Positions 42,660 to 51,277 of a DNA stretch of 64,000 nt are shown in pieces (the first letter of the stretch is position 1; each line of letters opens with the position of its first letter). The DNA comes from Bacillus aerolatus (lineage in GTDB: Bacteria > Bacillota > Bacilli > Bacillales > Domibacillaceae). The translations under genes were made by a program, and so were the position numbers. The notes under the pieces are model-generated. The model searched no databases, was not told the origin of the DNA, and saw nothing but the letters and a program-made list of their open reading frames with translations. Where the stretch lies: NCBI RefSeq assembly GCF_009183655.1, contig NZ_WEIO01000005.1, positions 186,001-250,000 of the forward strand, written 5' to 3'.

Positions 42660-42665
42660 TTGCCT
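42652..42665 (-). promoter_or_regulatory. Putative EutV (ANTAR) antiterminator hairpin before eutA
   Basis: Minus strand AGGC-AAAGGC-GCCT: a hexaloop with A at position 1 and G at 4, the loop rule described for EutV targets. It uses bases of the terminator's 5' arm, so the two folds exclude each other. Confidence 0.6.
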
Positions 42666-42726
42666 GATTACTATTCTTTTTACGATAGATTAAATATAAC
42701 TAAAAAGACACTCATTGTAAAGGTTT

Positions 42727-43224
42727 TCACTCGAAAACTAAATCTCCAGCGTTATGGGCGGATGCATATTCTTTCATTTCCTCTAAAGAAGAACAAGCAG
42801 CAAGATCCCGGAGCGTTTGAATGCCTTTGCCGGTAATGGATGAAGTCACTACAATTGGTCCATCAGCTACGGCTTGCTTTAATTTGCGGACTGCTTCTTC
42901 GATATTGGCAGAAGGGGCGTCTGCTTTTGTCACAACACCGACTGCAAGCTTCGGAATGCCGCCGCTGAACCCCGGCGGGAAAATCATTTTATCCCTTGTC
43001 GCATCTTGAATGAAAAAGACGTGCGTCACTTCTAAAGCGGTAGCCATAATATTTTTATAAAACAAAGGATTTTCGGTGTATTCGCCGGGCGTATCCACCA
43101 CCCAGTCCCGGTACACGAGCGCCTGGGTTTTCACTGCTTCCACCGGTTTGTCCAGCAGTGCATTCGTCAACGTTGATTTTCCCGCCCTGATCGAACCGAT
43201 CAACATCGCTCTGTTGGCCATCAT
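42727..43224 (-). CDS. eutP: EutP/PduV family small GTPase-like protein
   Basis: 165 residues with P-loop GSIRAGKSTL, DTPGEY (switch/G3) and TKAD (G4). Related proteins show GTPase or acetate-kinase-like activity and associate with microcompartments. If it acts as an acetate kinase, as reported for some EutP proteins, it could substitute for the missing EutQ/acetate kinase step. Ten bases from eutS. Confidence 0.92.
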   Translation of the reverse strand: MMANRAMLIGSIRAGKSTLTNALLDKPVEAVKTQALVYRDWVVDTPGEYTENPLFYKNIMATALEVTHVFFIQDATRDKMIFPPGFSGGIPKLAVGVVTKADAPSANIEEAVRKLKQAVADGPIVVTSSITGKGIQTLRDLAACSSLEEMKEYASAHNAGDLVFE

Positions 43225-43234
43225 TTTTCTCTCC

Positions 43235-43576
43235 CTATGATTTCGTTATCCGCGAAGCGGTGTAGCCAAGCTGCTCAGCTAAAAAGCGGTTAATTTCCAG
43301 CATCGCCATTTCTACCTCCGACACGCTGCCGACAATGACTAAGCTTCCGGTAAACCGGTCAAGAAAACCGATTGATACATTCGCTGCTTTTGTTGCCAAG
43401 TCTCCGGCAATAATGACCGTCTCACTCGGCGTCAATGTTAAAATTCCGAGAGCACCCGCTTCCTGAATACCGAGCTTGGCAAACAAATCCGGGTCCGGAT
43501 TAGCAATCAAGTGGCTGAGCGTCACTTGCTTGCCGGGCACAAACTCTTGAATAAAGCGTTGTTTTTCTTCACTCAT
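43235..43576 (-). CDS. eutS: EutS circularly permuted BMC shell protein
   Basis: 113 residues: [26 protein letters not shown] followed by [25 protein letters not shown], the EutS/PduU pattern. Forms bent hexamers at shell edges. First structural gene of the operon after eutH. AGGAGG site. Confidence 0.95.
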   Translation of the reverse strand: MSEEKQRFIQEFVPGKQVTLSHLIANPDPDLFAKLGIQEAGALGILTLTPSETVIIAGDLATKAANVSIGFLDRFTGSLVIVGSVSEVEMAMLEINRFLAEQLGYTASRITKS

Positions 43577-43587
43577 AACTGTTCCTC

Positions 43588-44871
43588 CTACTGAGCTGTT
43601 TCTTTTACTTTAACACTTTCTTCTGTATTTGCCGTTTCTTCTTCCATATACTCACCAGGACGTATCGTTCCATTGGCACGGTCTTCCTCTTCCAATCGGA
43701 GCGCAGTCGGTACAGACAACCAGTACGCGAGCCCAATCGCAATGACACCAGCAGAAAGTTTTCCGAGGATAACCGGCAAAATTAAATTCGGCTGAAAGTT
43801 AGCAGTGAAAGATAAGTGATCCCCTAATAAAAACGCTGCACATACAGCAAAGGAAATGTTAATAACCTTATCTTTCGGTCTCATATAGCGAACGAGCTGA
43901 AACATCGCTAAAATGTTCGCCACTGTCGCCAGCAGCCCGGCACTTCCAGTTGAGCTGAGCCCGAGTTTCCTGCCGCCTGCTTCAAGTGGTTTCGAAGCAT
44001 ATTTACGGAGCAAGTACACCATTGGAAAAGCTCCGGCGAGCATAATTCCAATGTAGCCTGCTGTTTCAAGTGCACGGAATTGATCTTCCTTATCCGCCAT
44101 AATTGGATCAAAGCCCCAGGCGCCGAACAAGTTAGAAAACAGGCCGGTGAAAATTTCTACAATCGAGAAAACGAGTACTAGTTTAATTCCGGCATCCATT
44201 ACACGGCCGAACAACATAAATCCGCTAATCATCATTTTCGGAAAGAACTTCAGCCCGGCTGCAATGGCTACAACGAAAATAAGCAACGGCAGCAAGTTCA
44301 GCATAATTTTGCCGTACGACAAAGCAAATTCATATGTGGAAGCGCTGGTCGTATCGATTACTTCACGCACCTTCGTGTTAAATAAAAGCGTCAACACACT
44401 CGCAATAAATGCCCCAATTGGAATGGTCAATACTCCGGACATCACCCCAAGCGCCATATATTTATGATCACGCTTATCCAGCATCGCAAGTCCCATCGGA
44501 ATCGAAAACACAATCGTGGCGCCGGCCATGTAGCCGACAATCATCGCCATTACCCAGCCTTCGTACGTTTCCTTCAGCGCATTAGCCAGCTGATAGCCCC
44601 CCATATCAGACGCTAAAATCGCTGTAGCCGCAATGGCTGGATCAGCACCGATTGTGTTAAATAACGGGCCGATGACTGTATTAATAAACTGTGATAAAAA
44701 TGGAATGGATGCCATAATACCTGCCGCTGGAACAAAAATATGACCAACTGTATGAAGACCGCCCATAAATTCTTTTCCAAGCCCCTCTTCCGGATTACGG
44801 ATCGCCGCAAATGCCCCCAGTACCGCGCAAGCCATAATAATATAGACAACAATATTGCCAATCATGCTCAT
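43588..44871 (-). CDS. eutH: Ethanolamine transporter
   Basis: 427 residues with about ten membrane segments, EutH family ([40 protein letters not shown]). Imports ethanolamine across the membrane. AAGGGGAG precedes the ATG. It is the first gene after the eutV attenuator, so import is switched on together with the pathway. Confidence 0.95.
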   Translation of the reverse strand: MSMIGNIVVYIIMACAVLGAFAAIRNPEEGLGKEFMGGLHTVGHIFVPAAGIMASIPFLSQFINTVIGPLFNTIGADPAIAATAILASDMGGYQLANALKETYEGWVMAMIVGYMAGATIVFSIPMGLAMLDKRDHKYMALGVMSGVLTIPIGAFIASVLTLLFNTKVREVIDTTSASTYEFALSYGKIMLNLLPLLIFVVAIAAGLKFFPKMMISGFMLFGRVMDAGIKLVLVFSIVEIFTGLFSNLFGAWGFDPIMADKEDQFRALETAGYIGIMLAGAFPMVYLLRKYASKPLEAGGRKLGLSSTGSAGLLATVANILAMFQLVRYMRPKDKVINISFAVCAAFLLGDHLSFTANFQPNLILPVILGKLSAGVIAIGLAYWLSVPTALRLEEEDRANGTIRPGEYMEEETANTEESVKVKETAQ

Positions 44872-44906
44872 GAGAATCTCCCCTTTTTAGCAAAATTAGT
44901 AAAAAC

Positions 44907-44961
44907 AAAAAAGCACAGACTCCTCCCGGTGGTGTTATACCAACGTTAAGCGCCTGTGCTT
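44907..44961 (-). terminator. Attenuator terminator between eutV and eutH
   Basis: Leftward GCACAG / CTGTGC closing a long loop, followed by TTTTTTG. Competes with the adjoining hexaloop hairpin. Confidence 0.75.
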
Positions 44962-44963
44962 AA
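44946..44963 (-). promoter_or_regulatory. Putative EutV (ANTAR) antiterminator hairpin before eutH
   Basis: Minus strand TTAAGC-ACAGGC-GCTTAA, a 6-bp perfect stem with hexaloop ACAGGC (A1, G4). It contains GCACAG, the 5' arm of the terminator. The eutA leader has the near-identical loop AAAGGC. Confidence 0.7.
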
Positions 44964-44971
44964 TAACTGAT

Positions 44972-45550
44972 TCACTTGTCTTTGTTATATTTAGCAATCA
45001 CTTTAGCAGCTGTCTGATCCATTGACAGCTGATGTTTCATGCTGAACTTTCTGATTTTCTGATAGGCTTCTTCTTCTGAAATGGACTGCTTGTCCATTAG
45101 CAGCCCTTTCGCTTTTTCAACGAGCTTTCTTTTTTCCACCTTTTCATTCGCTTCTGCTACCGCTTCCTGCATCGCTTTCATTTTAGCGGCCTGGCTCAAG
45201 GCCACTTCAACAGCCGGCAGTAAATTCGTCTCTGATACAGGTTTCACTAAGTAACCGACGACATTAGCCTGCTTCGATTTCTCTACAAACTCTTTCTGGC
45301 TGTAGGCTGTCACTAAAATAATGGGAGTATCGATTTTACTGGAAATAATTTTGCCTGCCTTCAGCCCGTCCAGCTTCGGCATTTTAATATCCATGATGAT
45401 TAGGTCCGGCTGCAGTGAAAAAGCAAGTTCAACTGCTTTTTCCCCGTCGCTCGCTTCTCCGACCACATCATATCCGTTATCTTGTAAAATGGAGGAGATA
45501 TCTAAACGGATCAGCGATTCATCTTCCACCAATAAAATCCGTTTACTCAC
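44972..45550 (-). CDS. eutV: EutV response regulator with ANTAR RNA-binding domain
   Basis: 192 residues: a receiver domain (LLVEDESLIRLDIS, phospho-Asp in LIIMDIKMPKLDG, LVKP) and a C-terminal ANTAR helix bundle (LVEKAKGLLMDKQSISEEEAYQKIRKFSM). Phosphorylated EutV dimers bind paired hairpins in nascent RNA and prevent terminator formation. GTG start, six bases after eutW. Confidence 0.95.
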   Translation of the reverse strand: MSKRILLVEDESLIRLDISSILQDNGYDVVGEASDGEKAVELAFSLQPDLIIMDIKMPKLDGLKAGKIISSKIDTPIILVTAYSQKEFVEKSKQANVVGYLVKPVSETNLLPAVEVALSQAAKMKAMQEAVAEANEKVEKRKLVEKAKGLLMDKQSISEEEAYQKIRKFSMKHQLSMDQTAAKVIAKYNKDK

Positions 45551-45556
45551 GTTCTT

Positions 45557-46984
45557 TCACCCTTCCTTCCCCAATGAAAATGATACGATAACGGTCGTTC
45601 CTTCAACAGAAGAGCCGATATAGTACTCTCCTGATAAATCATGTTCGATTAAATTTTTCACAATGTCCAGACCAAGTGACCGCTTCGCTGTTTTTCCCAT
45701 GCCAGTGCCATCGTCCGCCACCGATAAAGTCACTTCATCGCCCCGACTTTCAAACTGCACGCTAATCGTTCCCGAAGAACGGTGGTGAAATGCATGTTTA
45801 ATAGCGTTTTGTACAAGTTCATTCACAATGAGCGCAATGGAAACCGCTTTTTTCGAATCGACAAACATGCTTTCTCCTTCGCACTTTAGCTCTAGCGTCG
45901 CATGTTCGCTGCCGTGGTTTTGAATGAGCATAGCGGCAATTTTATTGGATAAACTAACAATGTCTACTTGATCATTATCACCGTCATCGCCTGATAATAT
46001 AATTTCATAAACAGAAGCAATGCTCAATACCCGGTTTAAACTGTCTGTTAAATAGCCTTTGCTTTCTTCCGATACACCTTTGCGGATTTGCAGCCGCAGA
46101 AGACTGGCGACTGTCTGCAAGTTATTTTTTACCCGGTGGTGGATTTCCCGGATCATCACTGACTTTACGACCAGCTCCCTTTCTTTCATACGTAAATCCG
46201 TTACATCACGAATGAGAATGAGCATGCCGGTCACATGATCGTTTTTGTAAATAACCACTTTTTTTACTTCCAAGAAAAAGCCGGCCACTTGAACTTCTTC
46301 GATAACAAGGTCTTTTTTCGACTGAATAACCGGCTCAATAAATGGCAGCACATGAGCCGCTGGCCGCCCTTCACAATCTTCAAAGTTGAATACTTCCGTT
46401 ATAAAGCTTTTTGCGGACGGATTGGCATATACAATCCGCAGTGAAGAATCAATGAGAATGAAATGCTCTTTCATAATATCCGACAAAGCCGGCCGATCAT
46501 GATCAGTAAAGAAAAACAATTCCCACAACATCTCTGTAGCTGGAGAAAGCGATTTCATTTTTTGCGATACTTTTGACTCTGAATCTTGTTCTTCCTTAAT
46601 CAGCATGCCAATTACTTCGCCATGATCATTCTTAATCGGCGCCACGCTTTGCTTCACGAAGATTCCTCGTTGGGTCACCGCTTTATTAAACAGCACGCTT
46701 TTCCCTGTTCGCTGGGAGAGAAACACACTCGGTTCAAATTGTTCATAGACAACTGTTCCTACATAAGGCTCGTGATACAATGTTCCTCCTGAAGACGGCG
46801 ATGCTTCCGCCACCACAATTGCATTCGTGGAACCTTTCATCTGGCAGTCCACAAACACATTCGCTCCCGACAAATCCGCAATCAGCTGAAGCTGCCGCGA
46901 CACTTCTTCAATCCTAGCGATCTCTCGCTCATCTAATGACGTAAACTCCCGGCACAACCGGCCTGCTTGATCACAATTTAACAA
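45557..46984 (-). CDS. eutW: EutW ethanolamine-sensing histidine kinase
   Basis: 475 residues, soluble: an N-terminal GAF-like sensor region (about 1-150), a PAS domain (about 160-265), HisKA_2 dimerisation with His in IREIHHRVKNNLQTVASLL, and HATPase (ALIVNELVQNAIKHAF, DDGTGMG). It partners EutV. TTG start after GAGGG. Because it lies upstream of the two attenuators, eutWV can be expressed at a basal level before induction. Confidence 0.93.
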   Translation of the reverse strand: MLNCDQAGRLCREFTSLDEREIARIEEVSRQLQLIADLSGANVFVDCQMKGSTNAIVVAEASPSSGGTLYHEPYVGTVVYEQFEPSVFLSQRTGKSVLFNKAVTQRGIFVKQSVAPIKNDHGEVIGMLIKEEQDSESKVSQKMKSLSPATEMLWELFFFTDHDRPALSDIMKEHFILIDSSLRIVYANPSAKSFITEVFNFEDCEGRPAAHVLPFIEPVIQSKKDLVIEEVQVAGFFLEVKKVVIYKNDHVTGMLILIRDVTDLRMKERELVVKSVMIREIHHRVKNNLQTVASLLRLQIRKGVSEESKGYLTDSLNRVLSIASVYEIILSGDDGDNDQVDIVSLSNKIAAMLIQNHGSEHATLELKCEGESMFVDSKKAVSIALIVNELVQNAIKHAFHHRSSGTISVQFESRGDEVTLSVADDGTGMGKTAKRSLGLDIVKNLIEHDLSGEYYIGSSVEGTTVIVSFSLGKEG

Positions 46985-47096
46985 TTAAACAACCCTCAAT
47001 CAAAATCAACTTTATAATAATCCACAGTATAATTTAAAAGCAGAATAAGTGTCAATCACCTCAACAAAAAAGAACCCTAACCTTTGAAGCTCTTTT

Positions 47097-47150
47097 CTTT
47101 AACACTTTAAAGTACCGGGGGTCAGTCCCCCGCTGCGTTAATGCGTTAAA
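47097..47150 (+). repeat. REP-like palindrome 10
   Basis: Core GGGGG-TCAGT-CCCCC at 47117-47131 with TTAAAGTAC and GCGTTAA arms. Between eutW and the hydroxyacid dehydrogenase terminator. Confidence 0.87.
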
Positions 47151-47153
47151 CTA

Positions 47154-47207
47154 AAAAATCTGTCTGCTGAAGCCAGCAAACTGGCTTCAGCAGACAGATT
47201 TGTTTTT
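47154..47207 (-). terminator. Intrinsic terminator after 2-hydroxyacid dehydrogenase
   Basis: 21-bp perfect stem (core TCTGCTGAAGCCAG) with T-run leftward. Confidence 0.92.
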
Positions 47208-47217
47208 ACCGCTATAT

Positions 47218-48177
47218 TCAATGAATCACGTTTGGCGGTATTCCTCCGCGCAGGCCGGCGATGAGGTTTTCGGCTGCGAGCCGGGCCATTTTTATTCTTG
47301 TTTCGGATGTGGCTGAGCCGACATGCGGCAGGGTCACGACATTTTTCATGGAGAGCAGCGGGTTGTCCGGCTCAACAGGCTCTTGGGCAAAAACGTCAAG
47401 GCCTGCGGCTAGGATCTCTTTGTTTTCGAGCGCTTCAATTAAAGCCGCTTCGTCAATCACTTTTCCACGCGAAGCATTAATAAAAATACCCGTCTTTTTC
47501 ATAAGGGCAAATTCACGTTTGCCGATCATTTTTTCCGTCTCAGGATTGAGCGGCGTCATTAAGCATACGTAGTCGGACCCGGCAAGCAGCTCTTCCAGCG
47601 TGCAGTATGTAGCTCCGTACAACTTCTCCGCTTCTTCATTCCGCGTGCGGTTATGATAAAGAATAGGCATCCCAAAACCGAGATTTGCCCGTTTGGCCAC
47701 GGCCGTTCCTACGCCGCCCATGCCGATAATGCCAAGCACTTTATGGTGAACGTCCACTCCAAATTGTTCTTCCGGAAGAACTGTCGCCCATTGTCCCGCT
47801 TTTACGAATTGATCCAGCTCCGGAATACGGCGAGCAGTGGCGAGAATCAATCCAAGAATCGTATCTGCTACCGTTTCATTTAACACACCCGGTGTATTAG
47901 TAGCTACAATCCCCCGCTCTTTCAATAAAGGTATGTCAAAATTGTCATATCCAACCGAAGCATTGCTTACTACCTCAAGCTGCGGAGCATGGTCGAGCAA
48001 CTCCCGATCCACCGCCAGCCCCGAACCGAGCAGCCCTCGCGCCTCCTTTAACTCATCTAAAAAATCTCTGTAATTCTCTGCATTCAAACCTTCAAAATAC
48101 ACAACCTCACACGTTTCCCTAAGAAAATCCAGCACACCTGCATTCATCTTTTTATACACAACCACCTTCGGCTTCAT
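47218..48177 (-). CDS. D-2-hydroxyacid dehydrogenase (glyoxylate/hydroxypyruvate reductase-like)
   Basis: 319 residues. NAD(P)-binding GIIGMGGVGTAVAKRA, catalytic Arg in INASRGKVIDE, Glu in DVFAQEPVE and His in LPHVGSATSETR. It is of the GyaR/GhrB group and probably reduces glyoxylate, hydroxypyruvate or a 2-ketogluconate-type acid, similar to B. subtilis YvcT. The ATG giving MKPKVVVY has AAGGGG nine bases upstream; an ATG three codons earlier is too close to it. Confidence 0.9.
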   Translation of the reverse strand: MKPKVVVYKKMNAGVLDFLRETCEVVYFEGLNAENYRDFLDELKEARGLLGSGLAVDRELLDHAPQLEVVSNASVGYDNFDIPLLKERGIVATNTPGVLNETVADTILGLILATARRIPELDQFVKAGQWATVLPEEQFGVDVHHKVLGIIGMGGVGTAVAKRANLGFGMPILYHNRTRNEEAEKLYGATYCTLEELLAGSDYVCLMTPLNPETEKMIGKREFALMKKTGIFINASRGKVIDEAALIEALENKEILAAGLDVFAQEPVEPDNPLLSMKNVVTLPHVGSATSETRIKMARLAAENLIAGLRGGIPPNVIH

Positions 48178-48196
48178 TCTCCTCATCCCCTTTTTG

Positions 48197-48250
48197 CTTT
48201 GTCGCTTTAAAGTGATGGGGGACTGACCCCCATCACTTTAAAGCACTAAA
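48197..48250 (-). repeat. REP-like palindrome 11
   Basis: Nearly perfect: CTTTAAAGTGAT-GGGGG-ACTGA-CCCCC-ATCACTTTAAAG; core 48217-48231. Confidence 0.9.
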
Positions 48251-48452
48251 CTACTTTCATTCTAGTTAATTTTCTGGAGTTCGTCCAGGAAGGCTGGCTG
48301 GAGGGCACATAAGTGGGACGAGAGAAACATGAGGCTTGGGTTCTGCTTGCCAATTTTTCAATATTTCAAAAAATATTTACGCAGGGCGTCCCCTGTACTA
48401 TACTGAAACATAACAATGAGTAGAAAGAGTGTGTATCTTGAGGAATATACAA

Positions 48453-48986
48453 ATGTCTGTAAGAGAAAAGAGCATCGTATTTATTGGCTTTATGGGTGTC
48501 GGAAAAACAACAATTGGCTCACTTGTCGCTCAAAAGCTGTATCGGACATTCATCGATATTGATGAAGAAATTGAAAAAGAATATCAAATGTCTATTAGTG
48601 AAATTTTTGCAGCACACGGTGAACAAGCGTTTCGAGAAATTGAAAAAGAAATGATTCGTTCGTTTTGTGAGCAGCGGCTGAAAATTATTTCCCTCGGAGG
48701 AGGCGCATTTATGCAGCCGGAAGTGCGCGAGATTTGTTTAGCCAACTGCATCGTCTTTTACTTGGATATGTCGTGGGAGCAGTGGAAAGAAAGGCTGAAC
48801 ATTTTGATCGACAGCCGTCCTGTTCTTCAAGGGAAAGACCTGGATGAAATTGAAGAGCTTTTTTATAAAAGGCAAGGCGCTTACGCAGTGAACCACTCAA
48901 CATTGGCTGTTGATTCAAAAACCGCTAACGAAGCAGCCGATTATATTGTCGATTCGTTAAAACTTGCGTGGGATTTATATGAATAA
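48453..48986 (+). CDS. aroK: Shikimate kinase
   Basis: Phosphorylates shikimate in aromatic amino acid synthesis. 177 residues from the ATG with GAGGA nine bases upstream. P-loop GFMGVGKTTIG, FIDIDEEIEKE, substrate motif REIEKEMIRSF and SLGGGAFM, and adenine-loop region DSRPVLQG (with the lid Arg in RQGAYA). Single gene with its own terminator. Confidence 0.92.
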   Translation: MSVREKSIVFIGFMGVGKTTIGSLVAQKLYRTFIDIDEEIEKEYQMSISEIFAAHGEQAFREIEKEMIRSFCEQRLKIISLGGGAFMQPEVREICLANCIVFYLDMSWEQWKERLNILIDSRPVLQGKDLDEIEELFYKRQGAYAVNHSTLAVDSKTANEAADYIVDSLKLAWDLYE

Positions 48987-49016
48987 TCCAGCAGGAGAGG
49001 GCACTAACCTCTTATG

Positions 49017-49049
49017 AAAAAAAGCCGCAGGTTTACCCGCGGCTTTTTC
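49017..49049 (+). terminator. Intrinsic terminator after aroK
   Basis: AAAAAGCCGC..GCGGCTTTTT stem. Confidence 0.9.
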
Positions 49050-49123
49050 CCCTATATATATCAAAGATTTATCATATTCATTACTCAGTAGTTAACCTTA
49101 TTTACTCATCAATATTACGGAAT

Positions 49124-49255
49124 TTAAAGAACGATCATTTTAGATTCTGTCATGTCCTCAATAGCAAAACGTGGACCTTCACGGCCAATACCGCTGTCCT
49201 TCACGCCGCCATAAGGCCAATGATCCAGTCTACCGTCACTCGTTACTCCATATTC
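49124..49255 (-). pseudogene. C-terminal remnant of an aldehyde dehydrogenase (GapN-like)
   Basis: Translating leftward gives [20 protein letters not shown], then [20 protein letters not shown] and a normal stop. This is the C-terminal tail of the NADP-dependent glyceraldehyde-3-phosphate or phosphonoacetaldehyde dehydrogenase group. The upstream 430-plus codons are missing; the frame runs straight into the 3' end of the LCP gene, which it overlaps in another frame. It is the scar of a deletion. Confidence 0.8.
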
Positions 49256-50175
49256 AAATGTTTTTTGAAGATAGCGGACAGGCGCTCTTTTTCTTCGTCT
49301 TGAACGATGTAGTAGTAAACACCGTTGATTTTTTGGCCGGTGCCTTTAATTTGTTCTTGCCTAATGTTTTTTCGGGCAGCGGCGTAGTTTTTCTGGATAT
49401 CTTTCATTTCATCGAGGGAGAGGTTTGTCTGTACGTTTTTCTCCATCGCCCCTAAGATGTCATCATATTTCCAAATGGATTGGACACTTGCTCCTTTTTC
49501 TAAAATACCTTGAATGACTTGCCGCTGGCGTGTCTGCCTGCCGAAGTCGCCTTGTGGATCTTCATATCTCATGCGCGAATATTTCAACGCTTCCTCGCCA
49601 TTCAAATGGATCGTTCCTTTTGCAAAGTCCGCTCCTTCGTAGGAAAAGGCAAACGTGCTATTGACAGAAATTCCGCCGACTGCATCTACGATATCTTTGA
49701 ATCCGTCCATATTCATTTCCACGTAATAATCGACGGGCACATCTAAAAACTCTTCCACCGTTTTCGCAGCCATATCCACGCCGCCAAACGCGTACGCATG
49801 GTTAATTTTATCTTTTTTTCCCCTGCCGACAATTTCTACACGCGTATCGCGCGGAATGCTCAACATCTCTGCAGAACCTTCCTGCCCATTCACAGACATC
49901 AAGATCATTGTGTCAGACCGCCCTTTATCGCCTTCCCGCTCATCCACACCTAACAGGAGCACAGTGAATGGCTCCTTGTCTTGCAGCGATACCGCTTCCG
50001 GGCGCTTTTCAGATTTTTCAAGCGCTGACTCGTTCAGCATACCTTCAAGTGCCTTGTTTAACGAAGAATACACATTAAATGCAAAAACCGCTGCAATTGC
50101 CAAAAGCAATAAAATAATGGTTAAAGTAATTTTCTTTTTACTCTTTTTCTTTCTCGTTCTTCTGCTTCGTTCCAT
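49243..50175 (-). CDS. LytR-CpsA-Psr (LCP) family wall-polymer ligase
   Basis: Attaches teichoic acid or another anionic glycopolymer from lipid carrier to peptidoglycan. 310 residues from the ATG following AAAGGAG. Very basic cytoplasmic tip ([13 protein letters not shown]), one membrane helix (about 16-37), then the LCP domain with [41 protein letters not shown] and the Arg in [19 protein letters not shown]. The 3' end abuts an aldehyde dehydrogenase remnant, suggesting a rearrangement just downstream. Confidence 0.93.
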   Translation of the reverse strand: MERSRRTRKKKSKKKITLTIILLLLAIAAVFAFNVYSSLNKALEGMLNESALEKSEKRPEAVSLQDKEPFTVLLLGVDEREGDKGRSDTMILMSVNGQEGSAEMLSIPRDTRVEIVGRGKKDKINHAYAFGGVDMAAKTVEEFLDVPVDYYVEMNMDGFKDIVDAVGGISVNSTFAFSYEGADFAKGTIHLNGEEALKYSRMRYEDPQGDFGRQTRQRQVIQGILEKGASVQSIWKYDDILGAMEKNVQTNLSLDEMKDIQKNYAAARKNIRQEQIKGTGQKINGVYYYIVQDEEKERLSAIFKKHLNME

Positions 50176-50239
50176 TCTTGTATCTCCTTTAAAAACTGCC
50201 TTTTCTGTTAAACAACCCACTGAACATTATTTTTTATCT

Positions 50240-50368
50240 TCATTTCTTTGACCGCTCGCCGTCGGTACAAATCTGAAGAAACTTACCTTCATTGAAGCAA
50301 TAACCGATTTCCATTTTAATGTGAAAGGTGAGATCGATTACTGACGGGAAATTTTCCTTATACTCCAT
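50240..50368 (-). CDS. Small protein (42 aa), unknown function
   Basis: Reads MEYKENFPSVIDLTFHIKME then a Cys-containing C-terminus (GYCFNEGKFLQICTDGERSKK). It has a near-perfect ribosome site GGAGGAGGGG immediately upstream at good spacing. It is co-oriented with and 64 bases ahead of the LCP gene. No family recognised; could also be the start of a decayed gene. Confidence 0.45.
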   Translation of the reverse strand: MEYKENFPSVIDLTFHIKMEIGYCFNEGKFLQICTDGERSKK

Positions 50369-50633
50369 TTCCCCTCCTCCTAATATACCATTTCATCATC
50401 TTATTAGCGATCATGTCGTTTTATTTTAAAGAAATTCGCGTCGACCGTTATTCAAATAACATATGGCGACATCCATTATTTATTACCTTCGAAGAGCTCT
50501 TTTGCACAAGTGTACTTTCCCACTATTATTCATAATTAATAAAACATTTACAATTTCTTAAACATATTTTCCTAGTAAAAATTAACCATAGTTGTTATGG
50601 TGTAAGAAATAGCATTTAAAGGGGGATCTTATT

Positions 50634-51113
50634 ATGGAAATTATTGAAAACTATAAAATCACAGCGAACACTATGGCACTCACAGAAGAATACCACCAAA
50701 ACTATAACTCGATTATTTACGATAGAAACGGAGTGTATGGCACGAAACAAACCGTACGTTCTCTGCTGGATAAAGCTTGCATGGATAGAATCTCCACATA
50801 CGATGGCAGAATCACAGCAGTGCGCAAACTTTTCCCGTACCGCAAGAAAACCCCACTGGTCATTTGCCTTCACGAACGCATCAGTGCTTTCCCAACCACT
50901 TCACCGGATGCGTACGGCTGCAGCTGGATTTTTCCGCAGCATATTCACATGGGTGTTATGAAAGACGGAAAGCCCGTTGCCTTTTTTAAAAACGGCACCG
51001 AGCTGCCACTCACTTGCTCACTCCACGTCTTTAATAGACAACGGGAACGCACCGCCAACTGCCTGAACTACTTTCAAAGTAATTTAGAGTCAATTGCCCT
51101 GCCACTTACCTAA
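50634..51113 (+). CDS. comK: ComK family competence transcription factor
   Basis: 159 residues. Alignment by eye with B. subtilis ComK: KKTPLVICLHERISAFPTTSPDAYGCSWI mirrors HKPPIMVDPSNQIFLFPTLSS...CGWI split at the same place, followed by HIHMGV and a final LPLT region; the N-terminal half keeps DRISTYDGRITAVRKLF. It is shorter than the 192-residue B. subtilis protein, like the ComK of other genera. GGGGGAT ribosome site. The 250-bp AT-rich upstream region has A-tract/T-tract runs as expected for ComK self-binding, but no exact K-box pair was verified. Confidence 0.85.
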   Translation: MEIIENYKITANTMALTEEYHQNYNSIIYDRNGVYGTKQTVRSLLDKACMDRISTYDGRITAVRKLFPYRKKTPLVICLHERISAFPTTSPDAYGCSWIFPQHIHMGVMKDGKPVAFFKNGTELPLTCSLHVFNRQRERTANCLNYFQSNLESIALPLT

Positions 51114-51191
51114 CAGTCGCAGTGGGGAACTTCCATTCAGAAAACCTATTAAAAAAGCCGCCCGCTGATTTTCACTAATCAGCGGGCAGCT

Positions 51192-51256
51192 GCTTTATTG
51201 CTTTAAAGAAGCGAGGGTCAGTCCCCATCGCTTTACAGCGATGAAGGACTGGCTCC
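51192..51256 (+). repeat. REP-like palindrome 12 (degenerate, doubled)
   Basis: Core GAGGG-TCAGT-CCCC at 51213-51226, arm ATCGCTTTACAGCGAT, then a decayed second core (GGACTGGCTCC). Confidence 0.75.
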
Positions 51257-51277
51257 TGCTTGTTATCATCATCAATT

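Noticed and set aside
49171-49455. 94-codon plus-strand frame opposite the LCP gene 3' end
   Set aside because: Antisense to the LCP domain and the aldehyde dehydrogenase remnant; Phe/Leu-rich shadow.
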